A stretch of DNA of 64,000 nucleotides from Bagarius yarrelli (GCA_005784505.1 VCAZ01000022.1:3507195-3571194), one strand, 5' to 3'. Counted from the first letter of the stretch, positions 40,070 through 51,220 are shown. A program made the numbers and translations. The notes: generated from the sequence alone by a model not told the origin.

Positions 40070-41198
40070 GCTTCCAGACTGTATTTAACAGAATACATAC
40101 CATTATCTGCTGTAGTGAACCTGACCCCAAACCCACAACATTTAACAATAATACACAAAAATCACAATTATTTCAACACAATTACGCCGAGAGTGTGACG
40201 TTTATAGAACATTTTCTAGTTCATGTTTCAGTCAGTGTGTAATTGTTAGTCACTAAATGGGAGAAGGGGGCACATAATTAGCTTTCGAGGCGTCTAAAAT
40301 CACCAATGCATCATTAACACATGCCTCCATAATATTATGCATATGGTGTACGGCTGGATGGGAGAGGTTAATTTATCCTCTATAAAATCTGTATTTTTTT
40401 CTGTGGTTGAAAGTTATTATGAGGCCTCATTAATTGCATAATAAAAATAAAATCCAGGATGCAACTTTTAAACATTTCTGCAAATATTTTTCGCTTGATT
40501 TCAGATTGTAACTGTACGGATTCATAGAGCTCTCATGGGGCTTTGTGCACAGGGGCATTGTCAGGTTGGAACAGTGTTAAAGACTTGATGCTTCTAGTCA
40601 TGCTGGGTTCAATGCCACGTTCCTTTAAATACTAGCAGAAACAAGCAGAAACAGAAAACTGTGTAAATTTCGTGTTTCTTGTGCTTCCATAAAAGCCCCC
40701 TTTTCCTACTAAGGAAACTAGAATAAGCAATCAACCATATTTTGCCTTAATTACATACAGTGTGTGACTGTGTTTCATTGTTTATTCCTGATAACGTCGC
40801 AAGTCAGTAGCACACGCTAACTTTTGTCAAATTACATTTAGTAATAGGATCAAGTAGAAAAAGGACTGGTAATTAAAATGACGCTTAACAAATGAGATAC
40901 ATAAGTGAAAGCCGCCGTAACAGATCACACTTAGTACAAGATCTCATGATTTGTGATGCAATTGGCAAATGTATGCGGTTATTTGCCACTAATTTTCAAA
41001 CCATGGTAGAGGAGGAGGAGGAGGAGGAGGAGGAGAGCTTGGTGTCAGTGTTATTGAGTGACAGTATTTGTGAAAATCTCTGGCAGGTCACAGCTGCAGC
41101 TTGACTCCCGAACTGACCAGATCGTGCATCTGTTTTTATTGGCTGTTCAAGTCAATTAAATATTCTAACCATATTTTTATATATATATATATATACAC

Positions 41199-41235
<37 letters not shown>

Positions 41236-41257
41236 TATATAGTTATATATAGATAGT

Positions 41258-41323
<66 letters not shown>

Positions 41324-41394
41324 AGAGAGATAAAAATGATATGATATATGATATATGAAATATGAAAATATGATCTATGATATAGATAGATAGA

Positions 41395-41429
<35 letters not shown>

Positions 41430-41571
41430 ATATATTATATATATATACACACACAGAGAGAGAGAGAGAGAGAAGAGAGATGTATATATAAAATAATGAT
41501 TAGTTGAAAGCAAGCACTGTTGGAAAGATAGCAAGTCTATCGTTTATATATAAGATATATATATATATATA

Positions 41572-41641
<70 letters not shown>

Positions 41642-43737
41642 CTCTCAACTCATTAACTAGTCAACATGTCCACATCCATTCTAGGAGTTATTTCCCTACA
41701 CATTAATTGAAGATCCTAATGATTACAGTGCTGTTTGGATAATCCAAATATTGTTCACAACCAGCATCATAGCACTCTTGTTGACTTAGACCATGGAATT
41801 AATGTTGATTTAGTAACCTCTGACCTCCTGGGATTTTACACTCTTTAGACTTTATACAAAGTAGTGCAAAAAAAAAAAGGCTTGTTAAAGCACACTTCTT
41901 CACGCTAAAACATCTTTGTTAATGACAGCGCTTAGAGAAGGACACTTTTTTAGAGCTGCGGTAAGCAAAATTGCATTAACACCTCAGAAATGCAAACTCA
42001 TTGCCGACAGCCAAGAATATAGGACAGGGGCTATAAAGAGTGCAGACTCACCCCGAGTACCAGACAGATAAAGGTTGGAAAAGGAAAGTTTAGTTTAACT
42101 GCAGCTATTTGTTGATACAAACATCACATAAAGTTCTTGACCTGTATCTGCCTTAGATGCCTGTCACACCCACATGCTTGTGTTTGGTTTATTTATTCTG
42201 GACAAGAAAGGACAATTATACATTTGGTCCTGGTCCACTTTACTGTTCATTCTGCCATTTTAAACGGCGAACCTAATGATACTGAACCTAAAGGCATACT
42301 GATACGTTCACAATCTGATTGGTCGGCTTAGATCTCACAAAGAGCCTCCAAAATGTTCAAACAGAACCAGGATTTCCGCTGTTCAAAGATCTGCTGCAAC
42401 GGCTTTTTTTATCTAATGGACAACGCAGGTCCTTCAGTGAGACGAACCAGGTAGATCTGCTTGAGCATTCTGTCCTTTAAAATTAAAGAATCGTGATGTC
42501 ACCTTGTGTCCGATTGCGTTTCATATGAAACAAGACAGACCAAATAAATGTAATCGAACCAAACATGACAAGTGTGAAGACACCCTAAAAGTCACCTTGA
42601 TTGGCTGGATGATACTAAATGATTGAAAGACGTGTGTCCTGGGTTTTTTTTGTAACAATTATAAGCATCAGCTAAATGCTACTCTTTTGTACGTATTCTA
42701 GAACCTCTAGAACAGTCCAAAGTTCTGGCTATGTGTGACTAGTATTTGCAGAATTTTATGCATTACGTTCCACACGAATGGCTGAACACACAAATACATA
42801 GGCATCCAATAAAGTAATAAAATTGGTAGGGAATATATTATGACTATACTTATCAGAACAAATTTTGGATTTCATTGAGCGTACTTTTTTAAGGTACTAT
42901 TTACTCGACCTTTCTTAGGGTGATAAAAGAAAAGTTTTTATAGCTGTAAACCTTTTACGCCACAGACATGCTAGCTCTGCCAATTAGTTATAATGGGTTC
43001 CTGTTTGTTTGTTTTTTTCACCAACACTGGCCTTTAGATGGCCCTACCCTCTCTCTTACTCAGCATGTGGGAGTGCTGGAGCAACGGCTACGAGGATGAG
43101 GAAGTGTTCCCAAAATAAAACCGCCATTCAACAACGAGCGGCGGACGAAAAAACCTCCCTTTCTTCTAAACAAAAGCAAACACACTTAGGTTAAACCTTA
43201 AAACCGATAGGGTTTCTGGGAATTAAACCACAAGGAATAAATCTCACTAAGAAGTCATGTGGTTTGTCGAGTGGTCAGGATGGAACATTGATTAAACTCA
43301 ATCCTACTGTGTACAGCGTCTCTGGTCTGACTGGTTTAGTATCATACCACAAATTACCAAGTGCTGAAACTTAAGTTTGTAACCTAACCTGTCTATACTC
43401 GCTAAGTCTTGTGGAATACAAGTCCTTAAGGAAACTCATGTATTCATGTAAATCTCAAGGGATGTGTGACACCAATGTCCTGATAAATTCAGACAGTACT
43501 ACTGTAAATGGTAACATTGTAAAAGCAGGCAAAAGTATTGTTATATTTGGATAAAACATTTTTTTTTATCTGTGGTAGACTTGTGATGGCTCTAGAACAC
43601 CAAGATTCATTCGTTTATCTTCTATACCAGATTATTCCCTAATTTGGGATCACAGGGATCTGCTGGAGTCCATCCCAGCCGTCTCAGAAAGGGTAAAAAG
43701 GCAGGAGGGGGACACCCTGGACAGGTCGCCAGTCCAT

Positions 43738-43777
<40 letters not shown>

Positions 43778-45958
43778 CACTTCTATGGATAATTTAGAAT
43801 CACTAATCAACCTAATATACATGTTATACAAACCGGAGATCCGGAGTAAACCCACACAAGCACAGGGAGAAGATCCAGAAAGGCCACCGAGATTCAGTCT
43901 ACTAGAATAGTTTATACTAGTCTACTAGAATAGGATGGCAGACAATCAAAGAATGTACAGCAAAATCACTGCAACAAAATGGATCTCTGCACTAAGAATA
44001 TTCTGAACTCAGACTCGAACAAAATACTGCCCTTTCACAGTTTCATCATGTTCGCATCAAACATCAAAATTGGAATTCGGAGTTTTGTTTTGTTTTTTGA
44101 TTATTCTGCCTTTGACCGTAACATGGTTGTCGGTGCCAAATGGGCTGGATTTCAGAAACTGCTGACCTTCTGGAAATTTCCAACAAAAACACAACACTTA
44201 ACAAGAATTGTGTGGATAAAAACACCTCACGGTTATAAGAGGTGAGACGTAAGCAGTCAGATTTGTATGAGCCGCCGGTATCTTCCATTCTATCTTTTCT
44301 TAATGAAATAACTTCCCCTTAATAACTACAAGTGTGTTGAACAAAACATCTCAGCAAACACAAAACTATAAACTTTGAGTTGGATAAGCTACAACAGCAG
44401 AAAAGTGTAAGGCACGAACAAGAATATCATGGTCACATACACCAAAATGGAAAACAAAAAGTCTTTAAATGTTCTAGTGTGGATGAGGTTTCGATGTTAA
44501 AGGTTCTTTTTTGCATTAGTATAGACTTCCTGTCAGCTCAAACCACTTCTAGTTCACAAGCAACCAACAGACCCTTCCAACACAGGACTCATTTTGTTTT
44601 TCGTACCTTTTGCCACATACTTATTTTCAATGCTAGTCTATGCCGAAATCCATTATTTTAGTATATTTATTCTAAGAGCAATGTCCATTCTATGTGAACA
44701 TTTTTTTAAGTAATGCATCAGATGTCAGCAGCCACACACTTAAACAGCCCACTCTTGTTCAACTCGAGATCAGGTCTCTAGGGCACACTGGTAATTATTT
44801 AACATGACCGAAACGTGAATGGACATCAGGCACTCCTTTTAGATGGGAAGAGAAGACCTGAAGTGGTTTGTCCGTCTAATATGTGTGGTAGACAGTTGGG
44901 GGATGTACCAAGCTACTATAAATCACAATAAAAATAATAGTAAGACAGAAGAATTTAAAATTCAATGAGACCTCTCATTATAAGTAAGAGCACGAACTGT
45001 AACTGTGTGTGTGTGTGTGTGTGTGTTTGGTGGTACACCAGCTTTGATCAACTTTTGCTTACCCTAAAGTCAATTCCGACTGTGGCAATAAAGTTGCCCC
45101 CCAGGAAGGCACCGTCTTTAAAACGCACCAAAACGCAGGTCTTTCCTACAGCCGAGTCTCCTAACAGCATAACCTACAGGAAAAAAAAAAACAAGAAAAA
45201 AAAAACCCGACAGGACATCATTTGTTTAACTTATGAGTGTGTTACAGATCAATATACAGCCTTTTATATTGCCTCTGTCTGTTTTAAAAGGTCATGCGAC
45301 CTAAATCAACTGGAAGCTCAAGTGCATCAATGAAGATACTAGTTCTCATTCTTCTTTAGATTGATTTGTTGGTTCTCGTCTCGTTTTTTTCCTTCTTCTT
45401 CTTCCTTTGTTACTTATTTTAACTGATTTGATTGGAACAAGAAATAAACTGTGCACCTAGAAACGATTACATTTATAGCATTTGGCGGACGTCCTTATCC
45501 AGAGCGACTTACATTAATCTCTTTTATACAAATGAGCATTTGGGGGTTAAGGGTCTTGCTCAGGTTGATGGTGCTGGAAAACGAAATCCCGGTCTACCAA
45601 TTAGCAGTCCAACACCTTAACCACTGTGCCCTCTCTGGTCAGAGGTGATTACAGTGAAAGGGAACAGGATATGCACCATTATGCTTTAATGCTAGTTTAA
45701 TGGTTGAAAAAAATCCCACCTTAAGTAAACATTAACTAACTGCTAAGAGGGAAAAAGTTTAAGTAAGAATCGGCTCGATTTGAAACGCACCAAACAGGAA
45801 ATTGACTATTGAAACTCATTGGCAAGACACTTTTTTTTTTATTTTTAATGCAAAGCAACACTGTGTATGCCTAATAAATAAATAAATACATAAATAAATA
45901 AATAAACAGTATGGATTACTAAGAACAACCTGACTAAAAACCAGCACTATAATAATAG

Positions 45959-45989
<31 letters not shown>

Positions 45990-46108
45990 ATAATTACCTT
46001 AAATGAAATGTCAAAATACTCATTAACAGAGGCGCATCTTTCCAGCATGTTTCTCGACGTTCCATTTTTAATCTCATTATCCGACATGGGCGCCTTTTTG
46101 GTAGACAT
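26730..46108 (-). CDS. rab37: Rab GTPase Rab37, complete, nine coding exons
   Basis: Small GTPase of the Rab26/Rab37 group that controls secretory granule and vesicle exocytosis, cycling between membrane and cytosol. Exons join 46108-45998, 45173-45063, 37656-37615, 33137-33071, 32956-32904, 32731-32666, 29541-29485, 27733-27657 and 26838-26730: 231 codons with stop, so 230 residues (human RAB37 about 223). Motifs: P-loop GDSAVGKT (42-49), switch I FIATVGIDF with Thr68, WDTAGQE (90-96), NKSD (149-152, split by an intron), ETSAK (177-181), prenylation cysteines 225-226 in SNCCGAFM. FIATVGIDF, ending in FM and the ESQK tail favour Rab37 over Rab26. The start is fixed by an in-frame TGA 14 codons upstream (46148-46150). 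Its downstream neighbour, 4 kb away, is NHERF, as in human 17q. Confidence 0.94.
27657..27733 (-). CDS. rab37: rab37 exon 8 (ETSAK motif, unusual donor)
   Basis: 77 bases: EYGVPFMETSAKTG then INVELAFLAIA plus AG. Acceptor AAACTAG|G. The reading that preserves the family ELK at the next junction needs a GC donor (AAG|GCAGGT). A GT donor four bases further on (CAG|GTTCTG, exon end 27653) is the alternative. Confidence 0.88.
28555..28786 (+). repeat. Dispersed repeat family E, copy 1
   Basis: Almost the same sequence occurs reversed at 62505-62815. Words: CTATCCTGTTCAGTGGCTCT, GTGTAGCACCAGGGGGTCCT, GGTTGAAATGACAATAAAAC. The open frame through it is a property of the repeat. The AATAAA near the end suggests a retroelement 3' end. 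Confidence 0.75.
29485..29541 (-). CDS. rab37: rab37 exon 7
   Basis: 19 codons: SDMAAERVIKPEEGQKLAK. Acceptor TTTCTCCAG|T, donor AAG|GTAAGA. Phase 0 both ends. Confidence 0.95.
30776..30852 (+). repeat. SINE-like repeat, family A, tail only
   Basis: ATCGATCTGGATAAGGATGT, CTGCCAAATGCCAGAAATGT and a final AAATGTAATG. Confidence 0.6.
30944..31443. mobile_element. Non-autonomous DNA transposon, family C, with imperfect terminal inverted repeats
   Basis: Left end TTGGACAAAAGTATTGGGAC, right end GTCCACAAACTTTTGGCCAT; the two are imperfect reverse complements, about 500 bases apart. In between are GGTGAGGAGGTCTGGG and TTTGTGCACAGA. No transposase. It lies in rab37 intron 6. Confidence 0.7.
31688..31750. 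repeat. Three tandem 21-bp repeats with G6 runs
   Basis: Unit TTGGGGGGTATGCTCCGACT plus C, three times, the third with one base change. It is the only such repeat seen here. Confidence 0.9.
32666..32731 (-). CDS. rab37: rab37 exon 6
   Basis: 22 codons: AWLTEIHEYAQKDVVIML then LGNK. Acceptor TATGCAG|G, donor AAA|GTAAGT. Supplies Asn149-Lys150 of the guanine-specificity motif; the Ser-Asp half is in the next exon. Confidence 0.96.
32904..32956 (-). CDS. rab37: rab37 exon 5
   Basis: 53 bases completing Ala111 and encoding LLLLYDITRKSSFDNIR. Acceptor GATTCAG|C, donor AGG|GTAAGG. Only 114 bases separate it from exon 4. Confidence 0.95.
33071..33137 (-). CDS. rab37: rab37 exon 4 (switch II, WDTAGQE)
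   Basis: 67 bases encoding IWDTAGQERFRSVTHAYYRD plus AQ and one base. Acceptor TTTGCAG|A, donor CAAG|GTTTTC (phase 1; weak +4 to +6 positions). Confidence 0.95.
33541..33697 (+). repeat. SINE-like repeat, family A
   Basis: GTGGGTTTGATTCCCAGCTT, CACCACTGCTGGGGCCCTGA, AAGTCGCTCTGGATAAGGGC and a TA-rich end. The head is cut off. Confidence 0.7.
34273..35450 (-). pseudogene. Tc1/mariner-like transposon with decayed transposase
   Basis: On the minus strand the words VLWSDESKLDVLV (from about 34820 to 34780) match the Asp-containing block of Tc1-family transposases. Further pieces of the same frame are interrupted by frameshifts and stops. Flanks such as GGAAAAGGTTGGGACGGGGC on the left and CATATGCCAACTTTTTTGAG on the right fit the ends of a roughly 1.1 kb fish element. 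It lies in rab37 intron 3 and is inactive. Confidence 0.75.
36781..36937 (-). repeat. SINE-like repeat, family A
   Basis: AGACGCCCTTATCCAAAGTG, ACAACTGAGCAATTGGGGGT, GGGCCTTGCTTAGGGGCCCA. Confidence 0.7.
37355..37517 (-). repeat. SINE-like repeat, family A
   Basis: ACAGCATTTGGCAGGTGCCC, TTATCCAGAGCGACTTACAT, CCAACACCTTAACCACTAAG. It ends only about 100 bases from rab37 exon 3. Confidence 0.75.
37615..37656 (-). CDS. rab37: rab37 exon 3 (14-codon micro-exon)
   Basis: Encodes NKVVTVDNMKVKLQ, the interswitch beta strands. Acceptor TTCTGAG|... reads CTCAG|AAC; donor CAG|GTTAGT. In phase 0 at both ends. Lies between two large introns (7.4 and 4.5 kb). Confidence 0.93.
41166..41640. repeat. Compound AT-, GA- and TATC-repeat complex
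   Basis: Successive blocks of (TA)n, (GA)n, (TA)n, GATATATGA words, (ATCT)n, (AC/AG)n and a final (TA)n of about 70 bases. Extremely low complexity and largely self-complementary. Confidence 0.95.
43605..43880 (-). repeat. Repeat family B, reversed
   Basis: CATTCGTTTATCTTCTATAC, GGATCTGCTGGAGTCCATCC, GGACAGGTCGCCAGTCCATT, then a CA run and CTAATATACATG. A CA microsatellite (43743-43770) has grown inside it. Confidence 0.75.
44999..45026. repeat. (GT)n microsatellite beside rab37 exon 2
   Basis: GT run about 35 bases inside the intron from the exon 2 donor. Confidence 0.9.
45063..45173 (-). CDS. rab37: rab37 exon 2 (P-loop and switch I)
   Basis: 37 codons, VMLLGDSAVGKTC through RFKDGAFLGGNFIATVGIDF and R. 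Acceptor CCTGTAG|G, donor AGG|GTAAGC. The P-loop has Ala where most Rabs of this group have Gly. Confidence 0.95.
45466..45637 (-). repeat. SINE-like repeat, family A, in rab37 intron 1
   Basis: ATTTATAGCATTTGGCGGAC, TTATCCAGAGCGACTTACAT, CAATTAGCAGTCCAACACCT, TAACCACTGTGCCCTC. Confidence 0.7.
45998..46108 (-). CDS. rab37: rab37 exon 1 (start codon, variable N-terminus)
   Basis: 37 codons beginning MSTKKAPMSDNEIKNG and ending NEYFDISFK, donor AAG|GTAATT, phase 0. The N-terminal extension before the G domain is variable in this Rab group. An internal Met8 could be an alternative start. Directly inside the intron lie AAT and AAAT microsatellites. Confidence 0.9.
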
Positions 46109-46560
46109 AATAAGCAGAAATAGCTCAGCAAGACAGCAGACGTGTCTTCAGTCTTTAGTCTTTAGTCTTCAGTCTTCTTTCCAAACACACCAGAGACTTG
46201 ATTTGCAGTTGCCACATCCAGTGCGCTGATCAACGATCACATGCCATCGCCGCAGAAAGCCACTGATCCGGTCGGCGTTTAGAGAATAAGAACAAGAACA
46301 AGAGAACGCGAGAACGCAGGAACTCCTAAAACGCACCGTTAAGAATGAAAAGCTGCGTGGACGCAAAACGCACAACACGCACTAATCCTCCGGTCCGCCG
46401 CTCCGCTCCGCGCCGCCCATCCACCCCATCATCAATAGCAGCGCCGCGGAAAAGCAGGAAGCGGTGTGTTCATCACCTGCATCCACTGAGCGGGTATCAG
46501 AAACACACACACACTTACAGCCAGACCCAAAAAAGTAGCGCGAGCAACAGGCGCTAATCA
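46109..46560 (-). promoter_or_regulatory. Likely rab37 promoter and 5' UTR, CpG-rich
   Basis: The 450 bases before the rab37 start are richer in CpG than the surroundings, densest at 46370-46460 (runs of CCGC and GCGCC). No TATA box at a convincing position. A short repeat of AGTCTTT units at 46150-46178 probably lies in the 5' UTR. Extent is a guess from composition. Confidence 0.5.
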
Positions 46561-47261
46561 AACTCTCCAGGTGGGCATGCCAAATAAAAAGGATGCGACA
46601 AATATTCCTTTAAAACCGCAAATAAACGTTATATCCCCTCCAAAATCTTATAAAATAATATAAAACAGTCAAATCTACATGATTATATACACATACAGTG
46701 TGAAAGCTACGTGTCCGTGTCGTGTGTTACTTCCGCTTTTACTTTCTTTTTCTTTAATATCTACTGAGAACCGCTAAGTGTTCAACAGGTTGATTTGGTG
46801 CTTCCTGCTCAAAGAGACGGTGTTTAATGAGCTCTAAAACACCACTTTTTGGGGTGTATTACAGATACAGTCTCGGGGTTTAACCCCACTGAAATGGCGC
46901 CTGACGGTTTATAGTGTTATTTCGTAAAGAATCTTATATTTTTTAGACCACATTAAGTGCCCTGGTGATGTTTTAGGATGACGTCAGCGCGACACAAACT
47001 AACAAATTAGCATCGAATTGCTAACCATTATATGAATACTTCAATATTTATCTATTTTAAAAAAGTTAAATAGAATAAGTTGAAGGGAAGAAAGATCACA
47101 GAAAAGGTGTAAAACTGAGAGCGAGTGGTCTTTGAAAGCTTTGGCAGTTTGTGCCACTTGTATGTCCATGTCATCCATTATTTACTGAGGGCTTGTGTTC
47201 ACCCTCTGACCGCATTAATTCAAAACTTAACATAAGGTTTGTCACAATCAGCTCGCTAGGT

Positions 47262-47716
47262 TATGAGTCAGTGGATCATGAATCAGTAGATCATAAATCA
47301 GTAGATCATGAATCAGTAGATCATAAATCAGTAGATCATAAATCATAGATCATGTGTGAGTAGATCACGAGTGAGTGGATCATTAATCAGTAGATCATGT
47401 GAGTAGATCATGAGTCAGTAGAACATGAGTCAAATCATGAGTTAGTGGATCATGAATCAGTAGATCATATGCCAGTAGATCATAAATCAGTAGATCATGA
47501 GTCAGTGGATCATGAGACAGTAGATCATATGTCAGTAGATCTTAAATCAGTAGATCATGAGTGACAAGGTCATGAGTCAGTAGATCATGAGTCAGTAGAT
47601 ATTGAATGAGTAGAACATGATCAGTAGATCGTGAGTCAGTAGATCATGAGTCAGTAGATATTGAATGAGTAGAACATGATCAGTAGATCGTGAGTCAGTA
47701 GATCATGAGTGAGTAT
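47262..47716. repeat. 15-bp minisatellite (AGTAGATCATGAGTC) with a 59-bp higher-order unit
   Basis: About 30 imperfect units over 450 bases. A 59-base segment starting TAGATCATGAGTCAGTAGAT is duplicated exactly at 47581-47639 and 47640-47698. The word TGAGTCA occurs nine times by eye. The array lies 1.15-1.6 kb upstream of the rab37 start codon. Confidence 0.92.
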
Positions 47717-48059
47717 TTACACTGATGACTTAACTTACCAGTTTAATTCGTTCCGTGACGGTGTTTTGTTCTAAAAAGTCTTCATTTACCTCTAAATTCA
47801 CTGAAAAAACCTTTTTACGGTATAAGAAACAGTTCCACTGCATCTTTCTAATAGGGAAACAGTCAGTGTAATTGTTTTACATAGAACATCTGAGGATTTC
47901 TCTAAAGCGAAATGGTGATGTTTCCTGTATTTTAGTGATGATCATGTTTAATCTATATGCCCCAAGTATTTTTTTTTTTTTAACTCTTAATGCTTTTGAA
48001 CTGAGCTGGTAGATCTTGTTATAGTGGTTAAGGATTTTTTTTAAGGATTTTGACACAGC

Positions 48060-48562
48060 ACCATCCTACCACTAAATTCCTACAACTTTTAGCATCCACT
48101 CTCAGACATGGCAGTATGGCTAATAGCTTGTGGACAATTTACCAGAACACCTATATAGTATATCCTCCACCAAACTGTTTATACAAGGTTGGAGGCACAG
48201 AGTAGTTTTGAAGGTCTCTATATACTGTAGCATTAGGATTTAGCTTTACCGGAACATAGTGGCTCAAAGACTGTCCCTTGAGGTCCATGAAGGGATGTGG
48301 AAAGATTGAAGTGGAAGAAATTGTGATTCTTGACCTCACACCCACTCAACACCTATGGCATGAACCGGAATACTGAATGCACCCCACACCCTCTTAGCCT
48401 TTAACTTAATAACTGTTTAAATGATGAAAGTTTTTAGAATCTATTGGGAAGCCTTTTTATAAGTGTGCAGCTTAGTGAGACTAAATCAGAAATAGGATGT
48501 CTTAAAACCCACATATGAATGTGATACTCAGGTGTCCAAACAACTTTTGGCTATAAAGTGTA
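48060..48562. mobile_element. Non-autonomous DNA transposon, family C
   Basis: GGTCTCTATATACTGTAGCA, TTGAGGTCCATGAAGGGATG, and the right end CTCAGGTGTCCAAACAACTT followed by TTGGCTATAAAGTGTA. Confidence 0.6.
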
Positions 48563-49240
48563 TCCGGTGGCATTCTTTATTCTTGCATTTTTCTTTCTTA
48601 CTGAGCTCAATGGACTTATACATTTATTTTTAACTTCCTGGGTTTAAACCAAGAATCAACACTATGTAATTTTACGTGTGCGATACCATCAAGCTCAGTA
48701 GGAAGCCTGCACAATCACAATCGGAGTCAGTAGTAGCATTCTTATATTGTTATTAATGCTATCAAACAACTCAATCATGGGTCTGGACCAGCCTGTGTTA
48801 TGTAAAAATTGCAGCCATCACGGAATGTTTCCTGTTGTATATCACCATGTGCCAATAACATGGGATGTTTGGATTGACTTCTAAGGCAGTTGTTAATTCA
48901 GATGCTAGCTTTAATGGCTGATTCCTTATCCATTTTAGACATAATAGTCTAAAAACCCAGTAGCTGTACTGTATAAAGCTTATTTTGGAGCTTTTCCCAA
49001 AGTGTGAAGTTATGACATCTAACAATGTTTGGCTTTGACAGCCAGTAGCAGCCCACGCAGTTCTGCGCTGACAGGATGCATACTCACTGTGAATCCAATC
49101 ATGACAGTGGCAAAGAAGAGAAAGAGGGTATATTTGCCCTGGTCAAATTGTTAGTTTCTTTCCAACTTCACTGAATGCGACCAGGATGGTCTAAAGAGGA
49201 AGGAATGAGAGCAGCTTTTTATAGCAATCTGAAAGACGGA

Positions 49241-49287
<47 letters not shown>

Positions 49288-51220
49288 TACATATACAACT
49301 AGCTATCTACATATCTATCTATCTACCTACCTACATATCCGTCTATCTATCCATCCATCCATCCATCCATCCACTGGACTTATCTTACACATCGAAATGT
49401 CCCAAATACGATGGAAGGTGGAAATTGATAAGGCAGGAGACACCCTTGACTAGGGCTTGCTTGTCTTTGGACTGAGGAAAGGAACCCTGAAACACAAGAA
49501 GGATATGCAAATTCATAAAATAAATCCCTAAACCCTGAAGGTGTAAGGCAAATGTGTCTACCTCCAGCCATCTGCATAAACATGCTTTCAGTACATAAGG
49601 TTATGCTGTGAGATTTGCGTATGAAAAGATCTGATGGTGTGAACATTTTAGTCTGTTCAGGTAAAAAATGGCAACCAGGTACCTTCAGCAACGTCATAGT
49701 AGTGATATTAATAGACTTGGCAAATTGGATGGTAATGTTTGCCATGCTCCACAGCCTACATTCAGTCTTTTGAGATAAGCATCTAACAGCAGGTCATGGC
49801 TCAGCTCAATCTGGAGCAGGAGCCCAACGTGGGCGTCATTTGGCACATGTTGCCATGGTTATCCCTGCCACATGCAGCCCCAGTGACTGGCCTACCACTC
49901 GCTGTTTTTTCAGCACCTCTGACCAGTTATTCCTACCAACGCTGAGATACTTTCCTCTTCCACAGTTCTGACAACGAATCTTCTTTCATCTGTGTAGGAG
50001 TCTTATTTCCTTGCTGTTTTCATGCAAGGAAGATGTGCTATTATTAGCAACGCTTCAGTTTTTGTTGAGGATATGTGGGCAGAATGTTCTGTTTAAACTG
50101 TTAAACAAGTGGGTGCAGTTTATGAATAAGGGGAAATATAATTAAAGGCTACAAATTAGTGTAACTACAGCAGAAGGGGATGATGACTGTATAAGAAGAG
50201 TTTTTTTTTTTTTTTTTTTTTTTTTAAAGAACAATCGAGTAACACTTAATACTTCATCGTTTGAGGTTGGTTCTAATCAGAACACACCTCCACAGTTGCT
50301 ACTTTTCTTTCTATTTCCACAGAATTTATTTTAAAGCCCTTTATCATGCACCTCGCAAGAGAACATATGGGGGAAGGGTGAAACCAAGTGGATGGTAACC
50401 ATAGCAGCACATCAGTCTCCAGGCAAGACCTCCAGTGCAGAGATTTCTTAATTTTAGCACTCCATCACACAAACATGACAAACAGGCTGTTTGAGCGGCA
50501 GATAACGCGAACCGTTGCCTTCTTGGCAGTCTTATATGAAAATTCCATTTTTGGCTATAATGAACATCTGTCTCCTGTGCAAGCCTTACCGATCTTAATA
50601 ATGGCTCATTATGCTGCAGCGTATTAGCAAGCCACAGGGAAGCTTAACAGTAAAATGTCTAAAGACAAGGCAGAAGAGTATGGACATTTACAGCGCTCTG
50701 ATGTCATCCTTGAAGTCGAAAAAAAGAAAGAAAAGGAATAAACGGTACATATTATTTTTTTTTAAGAACAGAAAAAAAACCCATTTAAATAAAGACCAAC
50801 GAATTTGCGAAAACGTTTTTGTCGGTATGTCTAGTCATCCATTTTTCAGAATACCCTTGCCCGTGTACAGTGTATTGCGCTAATTTCACAGGGCACCGCA
50901 AATGCGGTTATGCATATTTAATAACCATCACACAGGAGTAACAGGACTGAGAGTTCAGCTTCTGGGATTAATATTTATTTATTAGAATTTATACCTTCTA
51001 AAATGCTGAAATGAGTCCAACCCTCTAGGACACTGTAATGTAGTCTATTTAAATTTGTGTACTATAATGTCAGCAGATGGCACTGCAGTCTCTTAGGGGG
51101 TAATAAGGCAGAACGGCAGCCCTGAATGCTTTAGAGGTGTGTTTTAGATAAACCTGGTCATTTATTCTCTACACTACACGTTTTATCACCTTAAAACAAC
51201 AACAAAAGAATTTTACAGAG

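Larger units (their letters stand above)
37657..45062 (-). other. rab37 intron 2 (7.4 kb)
   Basis: Largest rab37 intron. Contents: family A pieces at 39085-39142 and 39612-39682, a CA repeat at 40029-40070, a GAG repeat at 41008-41036, a 480-base AT/GA/TATC complex, and a reversed family B element. The rest is unremarkable AT-rich sequence with no coding signal seen. Confidence 0.85.

Noticed and set aside
47151..47348. Open frame with repeated SVDHE/SVDHK words
   Set aside because: It is the minisatellite; the frame breaks where the unit length changes.
47262..47716. Possible CRISPR-like array
   Set aside because: Units are directly adjacent without unique spacers and the genome is vertebrate.
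49380..49745. 121-residue minus-strand open frame
   Set aside because: No domain, composition not coding-like; a plausible acceptor (TTGTGTTTCAG at about 49490) has no partner exon.
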